This document shows, one piece after another, positions 25,340 through 32,810 of a stretch of DNA of 64,000 nt. Each line of letters begins with the position of its first letter. Position 1 is the stretch's first letter. The position numbers and the translations under genes were made by a program. Source of the DNA: Actinosynnema pretiosum (GTDB lineage Bacteria; Actinomycetota; Actinomycetes; Mycobacteriales; Pseudonocardiaceae); NCBI RefSeq assembly GCF_024171695.1, contig NZ_JAMTCF010000010.1, positions 62,001 through 126,000 on the forward strand, read 5' to 3'. Under the pieces are notes generated by a model that saw nothing but the letters and a program-made list of their open reading frames with translations, ran no database searches and was not told the origin of the DNA.

Positions 25340-26305
25340 ATGGATGCTTGCCCGGAGTGCGCCGCCCCCGTGACGGCGCAAGACCGATTCTGCGCGGCCT
25401 GCGGCCGCAACCTGCGCCTGCGGCGCACCCCGGTCGGGGGGCCGCCCGCGCTGCCCGACGAGCGGTGCCCGTGCGGCGAGGGCGACTACGGGGAGGACGG
25501 CGCCTGCCCGCAGTGCGGCAGAACCCGGCCGTCGCCGCGCGACCGCGTCGAGTTCACCCTTCCCGGCATGGCCGGGGTGAGCGACCGGGGCAGGCGGCGC
25601 AAGCGCAACGAGGACTCGATGGCGTTCGGCCGGGCGCGCGGGCGCGGGCTGGCGGTGGTGGTGTGCGACGGGGTGGCGTCCTCCGAGCGCGCCGAGCAGG
25701 CCTCGCAGCTGGCCGCCGACACGGCGCTGGACGTGCTGCTGACCGGGGTGATGGCCGGGTCGGACACCGAGCAGGCCACCACCGACGCGGCGACCTCGGC
25801 GGGCGCGGCGGTGAGCAGGCTGGCCAGGCCGGAGGCTCCGGAGCTGGCGCCGTCTTGCACGTTCGTGTCCGCGTCGGTCGGGTTGGACGGCACGGTCACG
25901 GTGGGTTGGATCGGCGACAGCCGGGCGTACCTGGTGGCCGAGTCGGGCGCGGCCAGGCTGACCACGGACGACACCTGGGCGGCGCACCTGGTGGCGACCG
26001 GGCAGCTGACCGAGGAGGAGGCCAAGACCGACCGGCGGGCGCACGTGCTCTCGCGCTGGCTCGGCTCGGGCGCGGAGAGCTCGACCCCGCAGGTGGTGTC
26101 GCTGCGACCGGCGACGGCGGGGGCGCTGGTGCTGTGCAGCGACGGGCTGTGGAACTACCTGCCGGAGCCGGAGCACATCGCGGACGCGCTGCCGCTGGGC
26201 GTTCCGCCGCTGGAGGCGGCGCGGAAGCTGGTGGACGTGGCGCTGGAGGCGGGCGGGCACGACAACATCACCGTGGTGGTGGTGCAGCTGCGGGGCGGGG
26301 GCTGA
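25340..26305 (+). CDS. PP2C-type serine/threonine protein phosphatase with N-terminal zinc ribbons
   Basis: 321 residues. The N-terminus has two zinc-ribbon-like units (CPECAAP..CAACG and CPCG..CPQCG), then the PPM/PP2C domain: GVSDRGRRRKRNEDSM, VVVCDGVASSERAEQAS, GWIGDSRAYLV, LVLCSDGLWNYL and HDNITVVVVQL, giving all metal aspartates. It probably reverses PknG-type phosphorylation. ATG 25340 is 2 bases past the pknG stop; GTG 25334, overlapping it, is an alternative. Shared zinc ribbons in kinase and phosphatase suggest a common docking partner. Confidence 0.92.
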   Translation: MDACPECAAPVTAQDRFCAACGRNLRLRRTPVGGPPALPDERCPCGEGDYGEDGACPQCGRTRPSPRDRVEFTLPGMAGVSDRGRRRKRNEDSMAFGRARGRGLAVVVCDGVASSERAEQASQLAADTALDVLLTGVMAGSDTEQATTDAATSAGAAVSRLARPEAPELAPSCTFVSASVGLDGTVTVGWIGDSRAYLVAESGAARLTTDDTWAAHLVATGQLTEEEAKTDRRAHVLSRWLGSGAESSTPQVVSLRPATAGALVLCSDGLWNYLPEPEHIADALPLGVPPLEAARKLVDVALEAGGHDNITVVVVQLRGGG

Positions 26306-26373
26306 GCGGGGCGGTCCCGCTGCTCACCCGGCACGCGCTGACCCGCCCCACCACCCGTGCGGCCTGGTTCACC

Positions 26374-26413
26374 CCTGTGGGTGTGGCAACTTCGCCCCCG
26401 CCACACCCACAGG
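26374..26413 (+). terminator. Terminator of the glnX-glnH-pknG-PP2C operon
   Basis: CCTGTGGGTGTGGC and GCCACACCCACAGG form a perfect 14-bp stem with a 12-base loop, followed by TTT. Confidence 0.88.
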
Positions 26414-26480
26414 TTTCACCGACCTCGGCCGTTAACCCGTTCGGGCGAGGTAACCTCCCGCTCCTGGGAGGTGACCGGCC

Positions 26481-26966
26481 GTGGGCGACGTGGTGGACGA
26501 GCTGCTGGACCAGTGGGCCGAGGAGCGCCCCGACCTGGACCTGACCCCGCTGGCCGTGCTGACGCGGGTGACCCGCCTCGCCAGGCTCCTCGACCGCGCC
26601 CAGCGCGACTTCCTGGCCGCGCACCGCCTGGAACCGGGCGAGTTCGACGTCCTCACCACGCTGCGCCGCGCGGGCGGCGAGCGGGGGCTCACGGCGGGCG
26701 CGTTCCTGTCGTCGTCGCTGGTCACGGCGGGCGCCATCACCAACCGCCTCGACCGCATGACGGCCAAGGGCTTGATCCGGCGCACCCCCGAGCGCAAGGA
26801 CCGCAGGGTGGTGCGGGTCAGCCTCACCCCGGTGGGCCGCGACCTGGTGGACGCCCTGCTGACCGAGCACGCCGCCCACTGCGCCGACTTGCTCTCCCCG
26901 CTGCCGCCGCAGACCCGCGAGCTGGTGGCGGACGCGCTGAGCAGGCTGCTCCAGGCGCACGAGTAG
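26481..26966 (+). CDS. MarR family transcriptional regulator
   Basis: 161 residues. LARLLDRAQRDFLAAHRLEPGEFDVLTTLRRAG leads into the winged helix: LVTAGAITNRLDRMTAKGLIRR with ERKDRRVVRVSLTPVG, the canonical MarR wing. GTG 26481 has GGGAGGTGA about 8 bases upstream. It lies 275 bases before the P450-peptide pair on the same strand and could regulate it, but the gap argues for separate transcription. A tandem GAGCCCCGACGAC repeat follows the stop. Ligand unknown. Confidence 0.88.
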   Translation: MGDVVDELLDQWAEERPDLDLTPLAVLTRVTRLARLLDRAQRDFLAAHRLEPGEFDVLTTLRRAGGERGLTAGAFLSSSLVTAGAITNRLDRMTAKGLIRRTPERKDRRVVRVSLTPVGRDLVDALLTEHAAHCADLLSPLPPQTRELVADALSRLLQAHE

Positions 26967-27241
26967 CCCCCGGTCCGGGGTCGGCGAGCCCCGACGACGA
27001 GCCCCGACGACGAGCGCGCCCCGCCTGACCCGCGCCCGTCCGGGTGCGGCGTCCTGCCCTGCCCGGTACCCCCGCAGAACCGCCCCGTCGCCGTTCCGCT
27101 TCGGCCATCCTGGCTATTCCCCCTGGCCAGGGCTCAGCACTACAGTCGAAGTGACCCACCGCACAGCGCACCACCTGGGCGACGCGGCCCGAAAGCGGTT
27201 CCCCCCGCACCGGCAGCACACCCGTGGAGGCGGTTCGACCG

Positions 27242-28393
27242 ATGAGGGCTGCGGATAAGCGCAGGTTCGAGCACGACCCCTTCGAGTTCCTCGACGCCCT
27301 GCGCGACGACCGCGCCCCGGCCGTGCGGCTGCCCTGGGGCGGGTGGTGCGTGAGCGACGCCGACCTGGCGCGCGAGGTGCTGCGCTCCCCCGAGCACAAC
27401 TCGGGCCGCTCCGGGTTCTTCGCCGACCTGCTGCCCACCCGGTCCGACCAGGTGCGGGTCGGGCACGCCGCCCGCGACCTGCTGCGCGAGCACCTGCCCG
27501 CCTACCGGTCCGCGCTGACCGCCGCCGTCGCCGAGCTGCCCGCGCGGACCCGCTGGCCCGACGCGGGCACCGACCTGCTGCACCGCTGCCTCGCCGACGT
27601 GCTGCTGCGCCCCGGTTCCCCGGACCGGCTGCGGGAGCTCATCGGGCGGGCCGTGCACGGCGGCGTGCTGTTCCGGGGCGCGAGCGCGTGGCGGCGGGCC
27701 CGCGCCGAGGTGCTGCGCGCCCGGCTGCTGACCGCGCTCGCCGAGGAGTCCGCGCGCCGCCGCGCCGAGACCACCGCCCCGCGCGACCTGCTCGACGCCG
27801 CCCTGCGCGCCTGCCCGCCGGACGACCGCGTGGTGGCCGGGGTGTACCTGGTGCTGTTCCGCTCGGTGCTGGCCCCGGTCAGCTCGTCGCTGTCCTGGGC
27901 GCTGCTGCTGGGCTGCCTGCACCTGGGCCCGCCGCCGTGGCCGCACCCGGTGGAGCACGTGCTGCGCGAGGCCCTGCGGCACCGCCCGATGGTGTGGATG
28001 GTCGGCCGGGAGCTGGGCGGCCCGGTCGAGTTCGGCGGCCTGGCCTTCCCGCGCGGCGAACTGCTGTCGGTCAGCCCCTACCTGCTGCACCACGACCGGT
28101 CGGGCTGGCGCGACCCCGGCGAGTTCCGCCCCGAGCGCTGGGCGGACCCGACCGGGCGCGGCCTGTACCTGCCGTTCGGGCTGGGCCCGTTCGCGTGCGT
28201 GGGCGCGAGCGTCGCCCAGGCGATGGCCGCCGACGCCCTGACCGCGCTGACCGGGGCCGGGCGGGTGGGCGTCACCGGCGGCGAGACCCGCCCCGTCATG
28301 GTCGAGGGCGCGGTGCCCCGCCCGTTCACCACCCACCTGGACCGCGCCGCCGCGCGCCCGACGACCGACAGCGAAGGAGGTGGACCCCCATGA
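27242..28393 (+). CDS. Cytochrome P450, candidate peptide-crosslinking enzyme of a RiPP locus
   Basis: 383 residues, short for the family. ExxR is E243-ALR246 and the heme loop is FGLGPFACVGA with ligand C319. The usual I-helix motif AGxDT is absent; the same place reads VLAPVSSSLSW, which hints at non-standard oxygen chemistry as in some peptide or glycopeptide crosslinking P450s. ATG 27242 is chosen because GGAGG lies 11 bases upstream; GTG 27224 is the alternative. The TGA overlaps the ATG of a 20-codon peptide gene (ATGA), so enzyme and peptide are translationally coupled. I infer that it couples aromatic side chains in that peptide. Confidence 0.87.
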   Translation: MRAADKRRFEHDPFEFLDALRDDRAPAVRLPWGGWCVSDADLAREVLRSPEHNSGRSGFFADLLPTRSDQVRVGHAARDLLREHLPAYRSALTAAVAELPARTRWPDAGTDLLHRCLADVLLRPGSPDRLRELIGRAVHGGVLFRGASAWRRARAEVLRARLLTALAEESARRRAETTAPRDLLDAALRACPPDDRVVAGVYLVLFRSVLAPVSSSLSWALLLGCLHLGPPPWPHPVEHVLREALRHRPMVWMVGRELGGPVEFGGLAFPRGELLSVSPYLLHHDRSGWRDPGEFRPERWADPTGRGLYLPFGLGPFACVGASVAQAMAADALTALTGAGRVGVTGGETRPVMVEGAVPRPFTTHLDRAAARPTTDSEGGGPP

Positions 28394-28452
28394 TGGCCAT
28401 GCTCAAGCGCGTCTTCACCGCCAAGCCGCCCCAGCGGTGGATCTGGCACTGA
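28390..28452 (+). CDS. 20-residue precursor peptide ending RWIWH, predicted P450-modified RiPP
   Basis: The gene starts with ATG overlapping the P450 stop, after a near-perfect Shine-Dalgarno AAGGAGGTGG with 6-base spacing. It encodes MMAMLKRVFTAKPPQ as a basic leader and RWIWH as the C-terminus, then TGA. In-frame ATGs at 28393 and 28399 are alternatives that keep the same end. A very short precursor with a C-terminal aromatic cluster next to a single P450 is the architecture of biarylitide- and atropopeptide-type RiPPs, where Tyr, Trp or His side chains are joined. W17, W19 and H20 are the probable crosslink residues. No match to a known precursor is claimed. Confidence 0.8.
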   Translation: MMAMLKRVFTAKPPQRWIWH

Positions 28453-28471
28453 GCCACGGGAGCACGACGAC

Positions 28472-28504
28472 GCGGGCGGCGCGCTCACCCGGCCCGCCGC
28501 CCGC
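28472..28504. terminator. Hairpin after the precursor peptide gene
   Basis: GCGGGCGGC pairs with GCCGCCCGC (9 bp). It starts 20 bases after the peptide stop and overlaps the end of the convergent EcsC-like gene, so it may serve the plus strand only. Confidence 0.4.
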
Positions 28505-29576
28505 ACCGCTCCCGCAGCTCGGCGATCACCGCCTTCCCGCGCGCGTCCGCCGCCCCGTCCACCGCGCCCACCAGCTCGGCGGCCTCCACGACGTCGCCGA
28601 GGTCCCCCGCCTCGGCCTCGACGCGCCGCCAGACCTCCTCCGGGTCGAGCGTGACGACATCGGCGAGCTGCTCGTCCTCCACCCCGTGCCGCTGCCGGAC
28701 GAGCCTGGCCAGGTGCCGGAACAGCAGCCGCTCGCGGTCGGTGGCCGCGCCGTCGGCGGTGATCACCAGCCACGCCGCCCACAGCAGCAGCCGGGGGTGG
28801 CGGGTGCGCCTGACCAGCGTCTCGGCGATCTCGACCACCTCAGCCTCGCCCCGGAAGACCGCTCGGGCGTGCTTGCCCGACGACGCGGTCGTCCAGCGGT
28901 TCATGAGGACGGTGAGGGGGATCGTGACGCCGGGGACGCCGAACTTGATCACGTTGCGCTGCAGCAGGTGCCTCCCGACCACCGGCAGGCTCCGCGCGGT
29001 GGCGAGCACCGACCCGGAGTAGTACTTCCTCAGCACCTGCCGGACCACGCCGGGTACGAACTTCATCGTCCCCCTGGCGGTTTCCCCCGCCTTGACGCCG
29101 AACGCCACCCGGACGAGCTTCAGCACGTCCTCGGGGTCGTCCAGGTCCAGCGGAACCCGGTAGACCACCGCGATGTCGTGGGCCAGCCGCAGCTGCACCT
29201 GGCTGAGGAACGTCAGGTCGACCATGAAGGTGGCGACCCCGGCCGGGACGGTGAGCGCGCTGGCCCCGCCCAGCGACCCGAGGGTGGCGACGACGGCGGC
29301 GGTGTAGGCGCCCGCGCTGAGCCCGCCCTCGATCATCGCGTACTTCTTCGCCAGGTCGATCTGCTGCTCGACGACGCCGTCGGCGGGCATCCCCCGGTAC
29401 TTCTGCTGGAAGAACTCCAGGGTGGCCCGCTCGCTGTACGAGCGCAGCGCCCGCGCGCAGAGCTTGGTGAACCAGCCGCCCGACTTGATCTCGTCCGCGC
29501 TCAACTCCGCGACGAACTCCCGCAGTCCGGCGCGCTCCTGCTCGACGGCCTCGCGGCCAGGCTGTAACTCGGTCAC
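28485..29576 (-). CDS. EcsC-like family protein
   Basis: 363 residues. KYAMIEGGLSAGAYTAAVVATLGSLGG, AGVATFMVDLTFLSQVQLRLAHDIAVVY and the following LKLVRVAFGVK give the helical, Gly-rich pattern of the EcsC domain family, named for a Bacillus protein of unclear role in secretion. The N-terminal 60 residues are charged. The C-terminal 130 residues look like a TerB-like helical bundle (LVITADGAATDRERLLFRHLARLV). GTG 29576 has GGAGGGG at about 8 bases. It is convergent with the P450-peptide pair and probably unrelated to it. Function unknown. Confidence 0.75.
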   Translation of the reverse strand: MTELQPGREAVEQERAGLREFVAELSADEIKSGGWFTKLCARALRSYSERATLEFFQQKYRGMPADGVVEQQIDLAKKYAMIEGGLSAGAYTAAVVATLGSLGGASALTVPAGVATFMVDLTFLSQVQLRLAHDIAVVYRVPLDLDDPEDVLKLVRVAFGVKAGETARGTMKFVPGVVRQVLRKYYSGSVLATARSLPVVGRHLLQRNVIKFGVPGVTIPLTVLMNRWTTASSGKHARAVFRGEAEVVEIAETLVRRTRHPRLLLWAAWLVITADGAATDRERLLFRHLARLVRQRHGVEDEQLADVVTLDPEEVWRRVEAEAGDLGDVVEAAELVGAVDGAADARGKAVIAELRERCGRRAG

Positions 29577-29706
29577 GACGGTTCCCCTCCGGATGGTTCG
29601 GCAACCGGCAAGGTTGCCGGATCCCCCCTCGCGGTCGCCGCCTCCAGGATCGAGTTCAGCCGATCGTGGTGCTCGGTGGTGAACGCCTCGACGCCCTGCG
29701 CTGGAA

Positions 29707-29737
29707 AAGGGGCCCCACCACCCCGGTGAGGCCCCTT
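29707..29737. terminator. Terminator hairpin downstream of the phosphotransferase gene
   Basis: AAGGGGCC and GGCCCCTT form a perfect 8-bp stem, extended by CACC/GGTG after one mismatch. It lies 22 bases past the stop of the minus-strand phosphotransferase gene. Confidence 0.7.
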
Positions 29738-29758
29738 CCGAAGAATGACGAACCGCCG

Positions 29759-30712
29759 TCAGCCCGCCACGACACCCCCGGCGAACGCCCCGGCCCGCCA
29801 CTGGTCCACCGCCGGGGTGAGGTAGTCGGCCAGCACCGGGAGCTGCGGCACGAGCGCCAGGCACGCGATGATCCGCAGCTTGCCCACCGCGTCCACGAAC
29901 GCCAGCGCGTCCGCGTCCAGCTCCCTGATCCCGACCTCCCGCGCGCCCTTGTCGTACGCCGACGCCAGCTCGGCCCCGAGCCCGCCCAGGTCCCACTCCA
30001 CCGGCCCGAGGGTGACCATCTCGAAGTCCGAGTACCGGTCCCCGTCGACCCCGTGGAAGATGTTCGCGGGCGGCGAGTCGCCGTGCACGGGCTGGAGGTC
30101 GACGCCGGGGAACCGCGCCTCGAACGCCTCCCGCGACCGCACCAGCGGCTCCAGCACCTCCCACTCCCGCAGCGCCCGCTCCAGGTCCTGCGGGGCCAGC
30201 AGGTCCGGCCGACCGGCCAGCTCGGCGAGCGCGGCGGTGACGAACTCCGGCTCCGCCGAGGACAGGAACGCCAGCTCACCGGGGTAGTCGCGCAGCGCGG
30301 CGTGCAACCGGGCGGTGCTCTCGGTGTTGGCCGCGTAGTCCGGCTGCCGCTCCCGGTCCTGCTCGACGTAGGTCCAGAACGTCATGGAGAACCCGCCCCG
30401 CCGCACCGGTTCGGCGGGCGCCAGCGGGCTGGGCTCGATCACCGGCACCCCGCGCCCGGCCAGCCACGCGGCGACCGCCAGCTCGTCGCGCTGCCGGGCG
30501 GCGAGCGAGTCGAGCGTGGTGGTCGCGGGCAGCACGACGGGGACGCGGGCCACGACGGGCGAGGGCGCGAGGCGCACGACGACGGAGAACAGCTCGTACA
30601 GCACCTCGGCCTCGCCGACGTCCAGCCCGAGCTCCCGACCGGCCTCGACGGCCGCGTCGAGCGCGGCGGCGGTGCGTGCGGCGATGTCCTGCGGTGTTGC
30701 GAAACCGGTCAT
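29759..30712 (-). CDS. Aminoglycoside phosphotransferase (APH) family protein
   Basis: 317 residues with a kinase-like fold. PVHGDSPPANIF carries the catalytic HGD and the N ligand, and SDFEMVTLGPVEWDLGGL carries the metal-binding DFE. The N-lobe has VVARVPVVLP in place of a clear lysine strand. Family members phosphorylate aminoglycosides, macrolides, homoserine or other small alcohols; chromosomal actinomycete members are mostly of unknown substrate. The start is ATG 30712. Nothing else in the neighbourhood points to a substrate. Confidence 0.83.
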   Translation of the reverse strand: MTGFATPQDIAARTAAALDAAVEAGRELGLDVGEAEVLYELFSVVVRLAPSPVVARVPVVLPATTTLDSLAARQRDELAVAAWLAGRGVPVIEPSPLAPAEPVRRGGFSMTFWTYVEQDRERQPDYAANTESTARLHAALRDYPGELAFLSSAEPEFVTAALAELAGRPDLLAPQDLERALREWEVLEPLVRSREAFEARFPGVDLQPVHGDSPPANIFHGVDGDRYSDFEMVTLGPVEWDLGGLGAELASAYDKGAREVGIRELDADALAFVDAVGKLRIIACLALVPQLPVLADYLTPAVDQWRAGAFAGGVVAG

Positions 30713-30760
30713 GGCGGGATGATCCCACCGGACCGGGCGGGCGGGCCACCGGTTATTCGA

Positions 30761-31783
30761 TCACCCGACGCGCACCAGCACCTTGCCCCTGCTGCTCCCC
30801 CGCAGCACCCGCTCCAGCGCCTCGGGCGCGTTCTCCAGCCCCTCCACCACGTCCTGCGCGTACCGCAGCCGCCCGTCCGCGATCCGCGCGGCCAGCTCCC
30901 CGGTGATCTCCCCGAACCGCTCCGCGTGGTCGGTCACCAGGAACCCGCGCACCGACACCCGCTGCTCCAGCACCTCCACCAGGTTCCGCACGCCCCACCG
31001 CCGCGCCGGGTCCCCGCTGTAGTCGGCGATCATCCCGCACAGCGCCACCCTGGCCCCGGTGCCCAACCGGGTCAGCACGTGGTCGAACACCTCGCCCCCG
31101 GCGTTCTCCACGTCCGCGTCCACCCCGTCGGGCGTCGCCGCGTCCAGCAGCTCGCGCCAGCGCGGGTCGCGCCGGTCCACGCACGCGTCGAACCCCAGCT
31201 CCTCCACCACGTACCGGCACTTGTCCGCCCCGCCCGCGATCCCGACCACCCGCGCGCCCCGCTCGCGCGCCAACTGCCCGGCGATCGACCCGACCGCGCC
31301 CCCGGCGGCCGACACCACGACGGTGCGCCCCGGCCGGGGATCGGCGATCTCCACCGCCAGCCAGGCGGTGATCCCGGTCAGCCCGAGCACCCCGAGCAGC
31401 TCCTCGGGACCGGCGGGCAGCGGGTCTGGCAGCACCTGGAACGGCCCCTCCAGCTCCCGGTCGTCGGCCACCCGGTAGTCCTGCCAGCCGGTCATGCCCA
31501 GCACGTGCGCCCCCACCGGCAGGTCCGCCCGCCGCGAGGCCACCACCCGCCCGAGCCCGAAGCCCCGCATCACCGCGCCGACCTCCACCGGCGGCAGGTC
31601 GCTGCGGATCTCGCTCATGAACACCCGGTTCGACGGGTCCACCGACAGCACCAGCGTGCGCACCAGCGCCTGCCCGTCGCGCAGCTCCCCGACCGGTTCG
31701 CGCACCAGCTCCAGCGCGGCCTCGTCCGCCACCCCGGCGGGCCTGCCGCGCAGCCGGAACGCCCGGTTGACCAGCTCGTCCAC
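30761..31783 (-). CDS. NADP-dependent MDR oxidoreductase (CurA / leukotriene B4 dehydrogenase type)
   Basis: 340 residues. LVLSVDPSNRVFMSEI, GVLGLTGITAWLAVEIADPRPG and VVVSAAGGAVGSIAGQLARERGARVVGI are characteristic of the zinc-free double-bond reductase branch that includes curcumin reductase CurA and leukotriene B4 12-hydroxydehydrogenase. RVALCGMIADYSG is the usual late motif. It reduces an activated C=C bond with NADPH in the cytoplasm. GTG 31783. It follows the AraC-type gene on the same strand after a hairpin and may be controlled by it. Confidence 0.88.
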   Translation of the reverse strand: MDELVNRAFRLRGRPAGVADEAALELVREPVGELRDGQALVRTLVLSVDPSNRVFMSEIRSDLPPVEVGAVMRGFGLGRVVASRRADLPVGAHVLGMTGWQDYRVADDRELEGPFQVLPDPLPAGPEELLGVLGLTGITAWLAVEIADPRPGRTVVVSAAGGAVGSIAGQLARERGARVVGIAGGADKCRYVVEELGFDACVDRRDPRWRELLDAATPDGVDADVENAGGEVFDHVLTRLGTGARVALCGMIADYSGDPARRWGVRNLVEVLEQRVSVRGFLVTDHAERFGEITGELAARIADGRLRYAQDVVEGLENAPEALERVLRGSSRGKVLVRVG

Positions 31784-31875
31784 GTCACCCTCCTCGCGGC
31801 CCCGACCTCCGGGGCCCGGGATCGAGTCTGGGCGCGCGGCGGGCGCGGGTCCGCGTACGGGGACGCCGTCCGGGG

Positions 31876-31917
31876 GTACCGGGACGCCACCCTCACCCCC
31901 GGTGGCGGGCCCGGTAC
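31876..31917 (-). terminator. Terminator hairpin at the end of the HrpA-AraC unit
   Basis: GTACCGGG with CCCGGTAC and CGCCACC with GGTGGCG form a long stem with a small internal asymmetry and a 9-base loop. It overlaps the last codons of the AraC-type gene. Confidence 0.65.
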
Positions 31918-32810
31918 TCGTGCGGGGAGACCCCGTGCACCGCGCGGAAGCGCCGGTTGAGGTGGCTGGTGTCGAAGAACCCCCACCGCCGCGCCAGCGC
32001 GGCCACCGTCGAGTCCCCGGTCAGCAGCTCCTCCCGGACCCGCGCGACCCGCTTGGCCCGCAGCACCCCGGAGAACGTCTCGCCGCCCGCGCTGAACAGC
32101 CGCCCCAGGGTGCGCACCGAGACGCCGTGCGCCGCCGCGACCTCGTCCACGCCCAGGTCGGCCCGCCCGAGCCGGGCGTCCAGGTACCGCTCCACGGCGG
32201 CCCGCCGGGCGGGCGCGAGCGCCTGCGGGTCCAGCGGCGACTCGGGCTGCAGCGCGCCCCAGCCGAGTTCGAGCAGGGCGTTGCGCGCGGCCACGGCGGG
32301 TCCCGGCGCGAGGTCGGGCAGCAGCGGCGCCAGCGACTCCAGGTACCCGGCGAGCAACCGCACCGCCGGGACGCGGCCGGGGCGCGGGCGCCCGATCACC
32401 AGCGGGCAGCCCACGTCCTCCAGGACGGCGCGGGGGATCAGCACGCTGCGGGTGGCCACCGGCCCGGCAGCGGCGAACCGCGCCGGGCTGCGGCTCTCCC
32501 ACGCGACCGCGTCACCGGCCCGCAGCACCCACTCCCGCCCGCCCTGGGCGAACACCTCGCTGCCCGAGCGGACGATCCGCGCGACGAAGTGGTCCCCGTC
32601 GCCCGCCGCGACCTGCCGGGGGCCGCGCACCCCGGCGAACGCCCCCGACTCCCAGTCGACGACGGTCAGGTCGTCCACCCGGCGCGTGCTCGCGACCCCG
32701 GCGAACCCCGCCGCGTCGGCCACCCGCACCGCCCACGGCAGCGGCCCGGAGGCGAGCTCCCGCTCCCAGGCCCGCGCGTCGAGCCCGGCGACCGGCGCCG
32801 GGCCGCTCAC
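31893..32810 (-). CDS. AraC family transcriptional regulator
   Basis: 305 residues. The N-terminal AraC-binding-like domain (about 10-180) contains GDHFVARIVRSGSEVFAQGG and AGDAVAWESRSPARF. The C-terminal double helix-turn-helix reads LGVDEVAAAHGVSVRTLGRLF and then TVAALARRWGFFDTSHLNRRFRAVHGVSPHEYR. GTG 32810 overlaps the hrpA stop (GTGA), so it is translated with the helicase. Its likely target is the next gene, the MDR reductase, or itself. Effector unknown. Confidence 0.88.
   Translation of the reverse strand: MSGPAPVAGLDARAWERELASGPLPWAVRVADAAGFAGVASTRRVDDLTVVDWESGAFAGVRGPRQVAAGDGDHFVARIVRSGSEVFAQGGREWVLRAGDAVAWESRSPARFAAAGPVATRSVLIPRAVLEDVGCPLVIGRPRPGRVPAVRLLAGYLESLAPLLPDLAPGPAVAARNALLELGWGALQPESPLDPQALAPARRAAVERYLDARLGRADLGVDEVAAAHGVSVRTLGRLFSAGGETFSGVLRAKRVARVREELLTGDSTVAALARRWGFFDTSHLNRRFRAVHGVSPHEYRARHRG

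Noticed and set aside
27121..27132. CCCTGGCCAGGG, a perfect 12-bp palindrome upstream of the P450 gene
   Set aside because: GC-only and short, expected by chance in this base composition; no evidence that MarR or another factor binds it.
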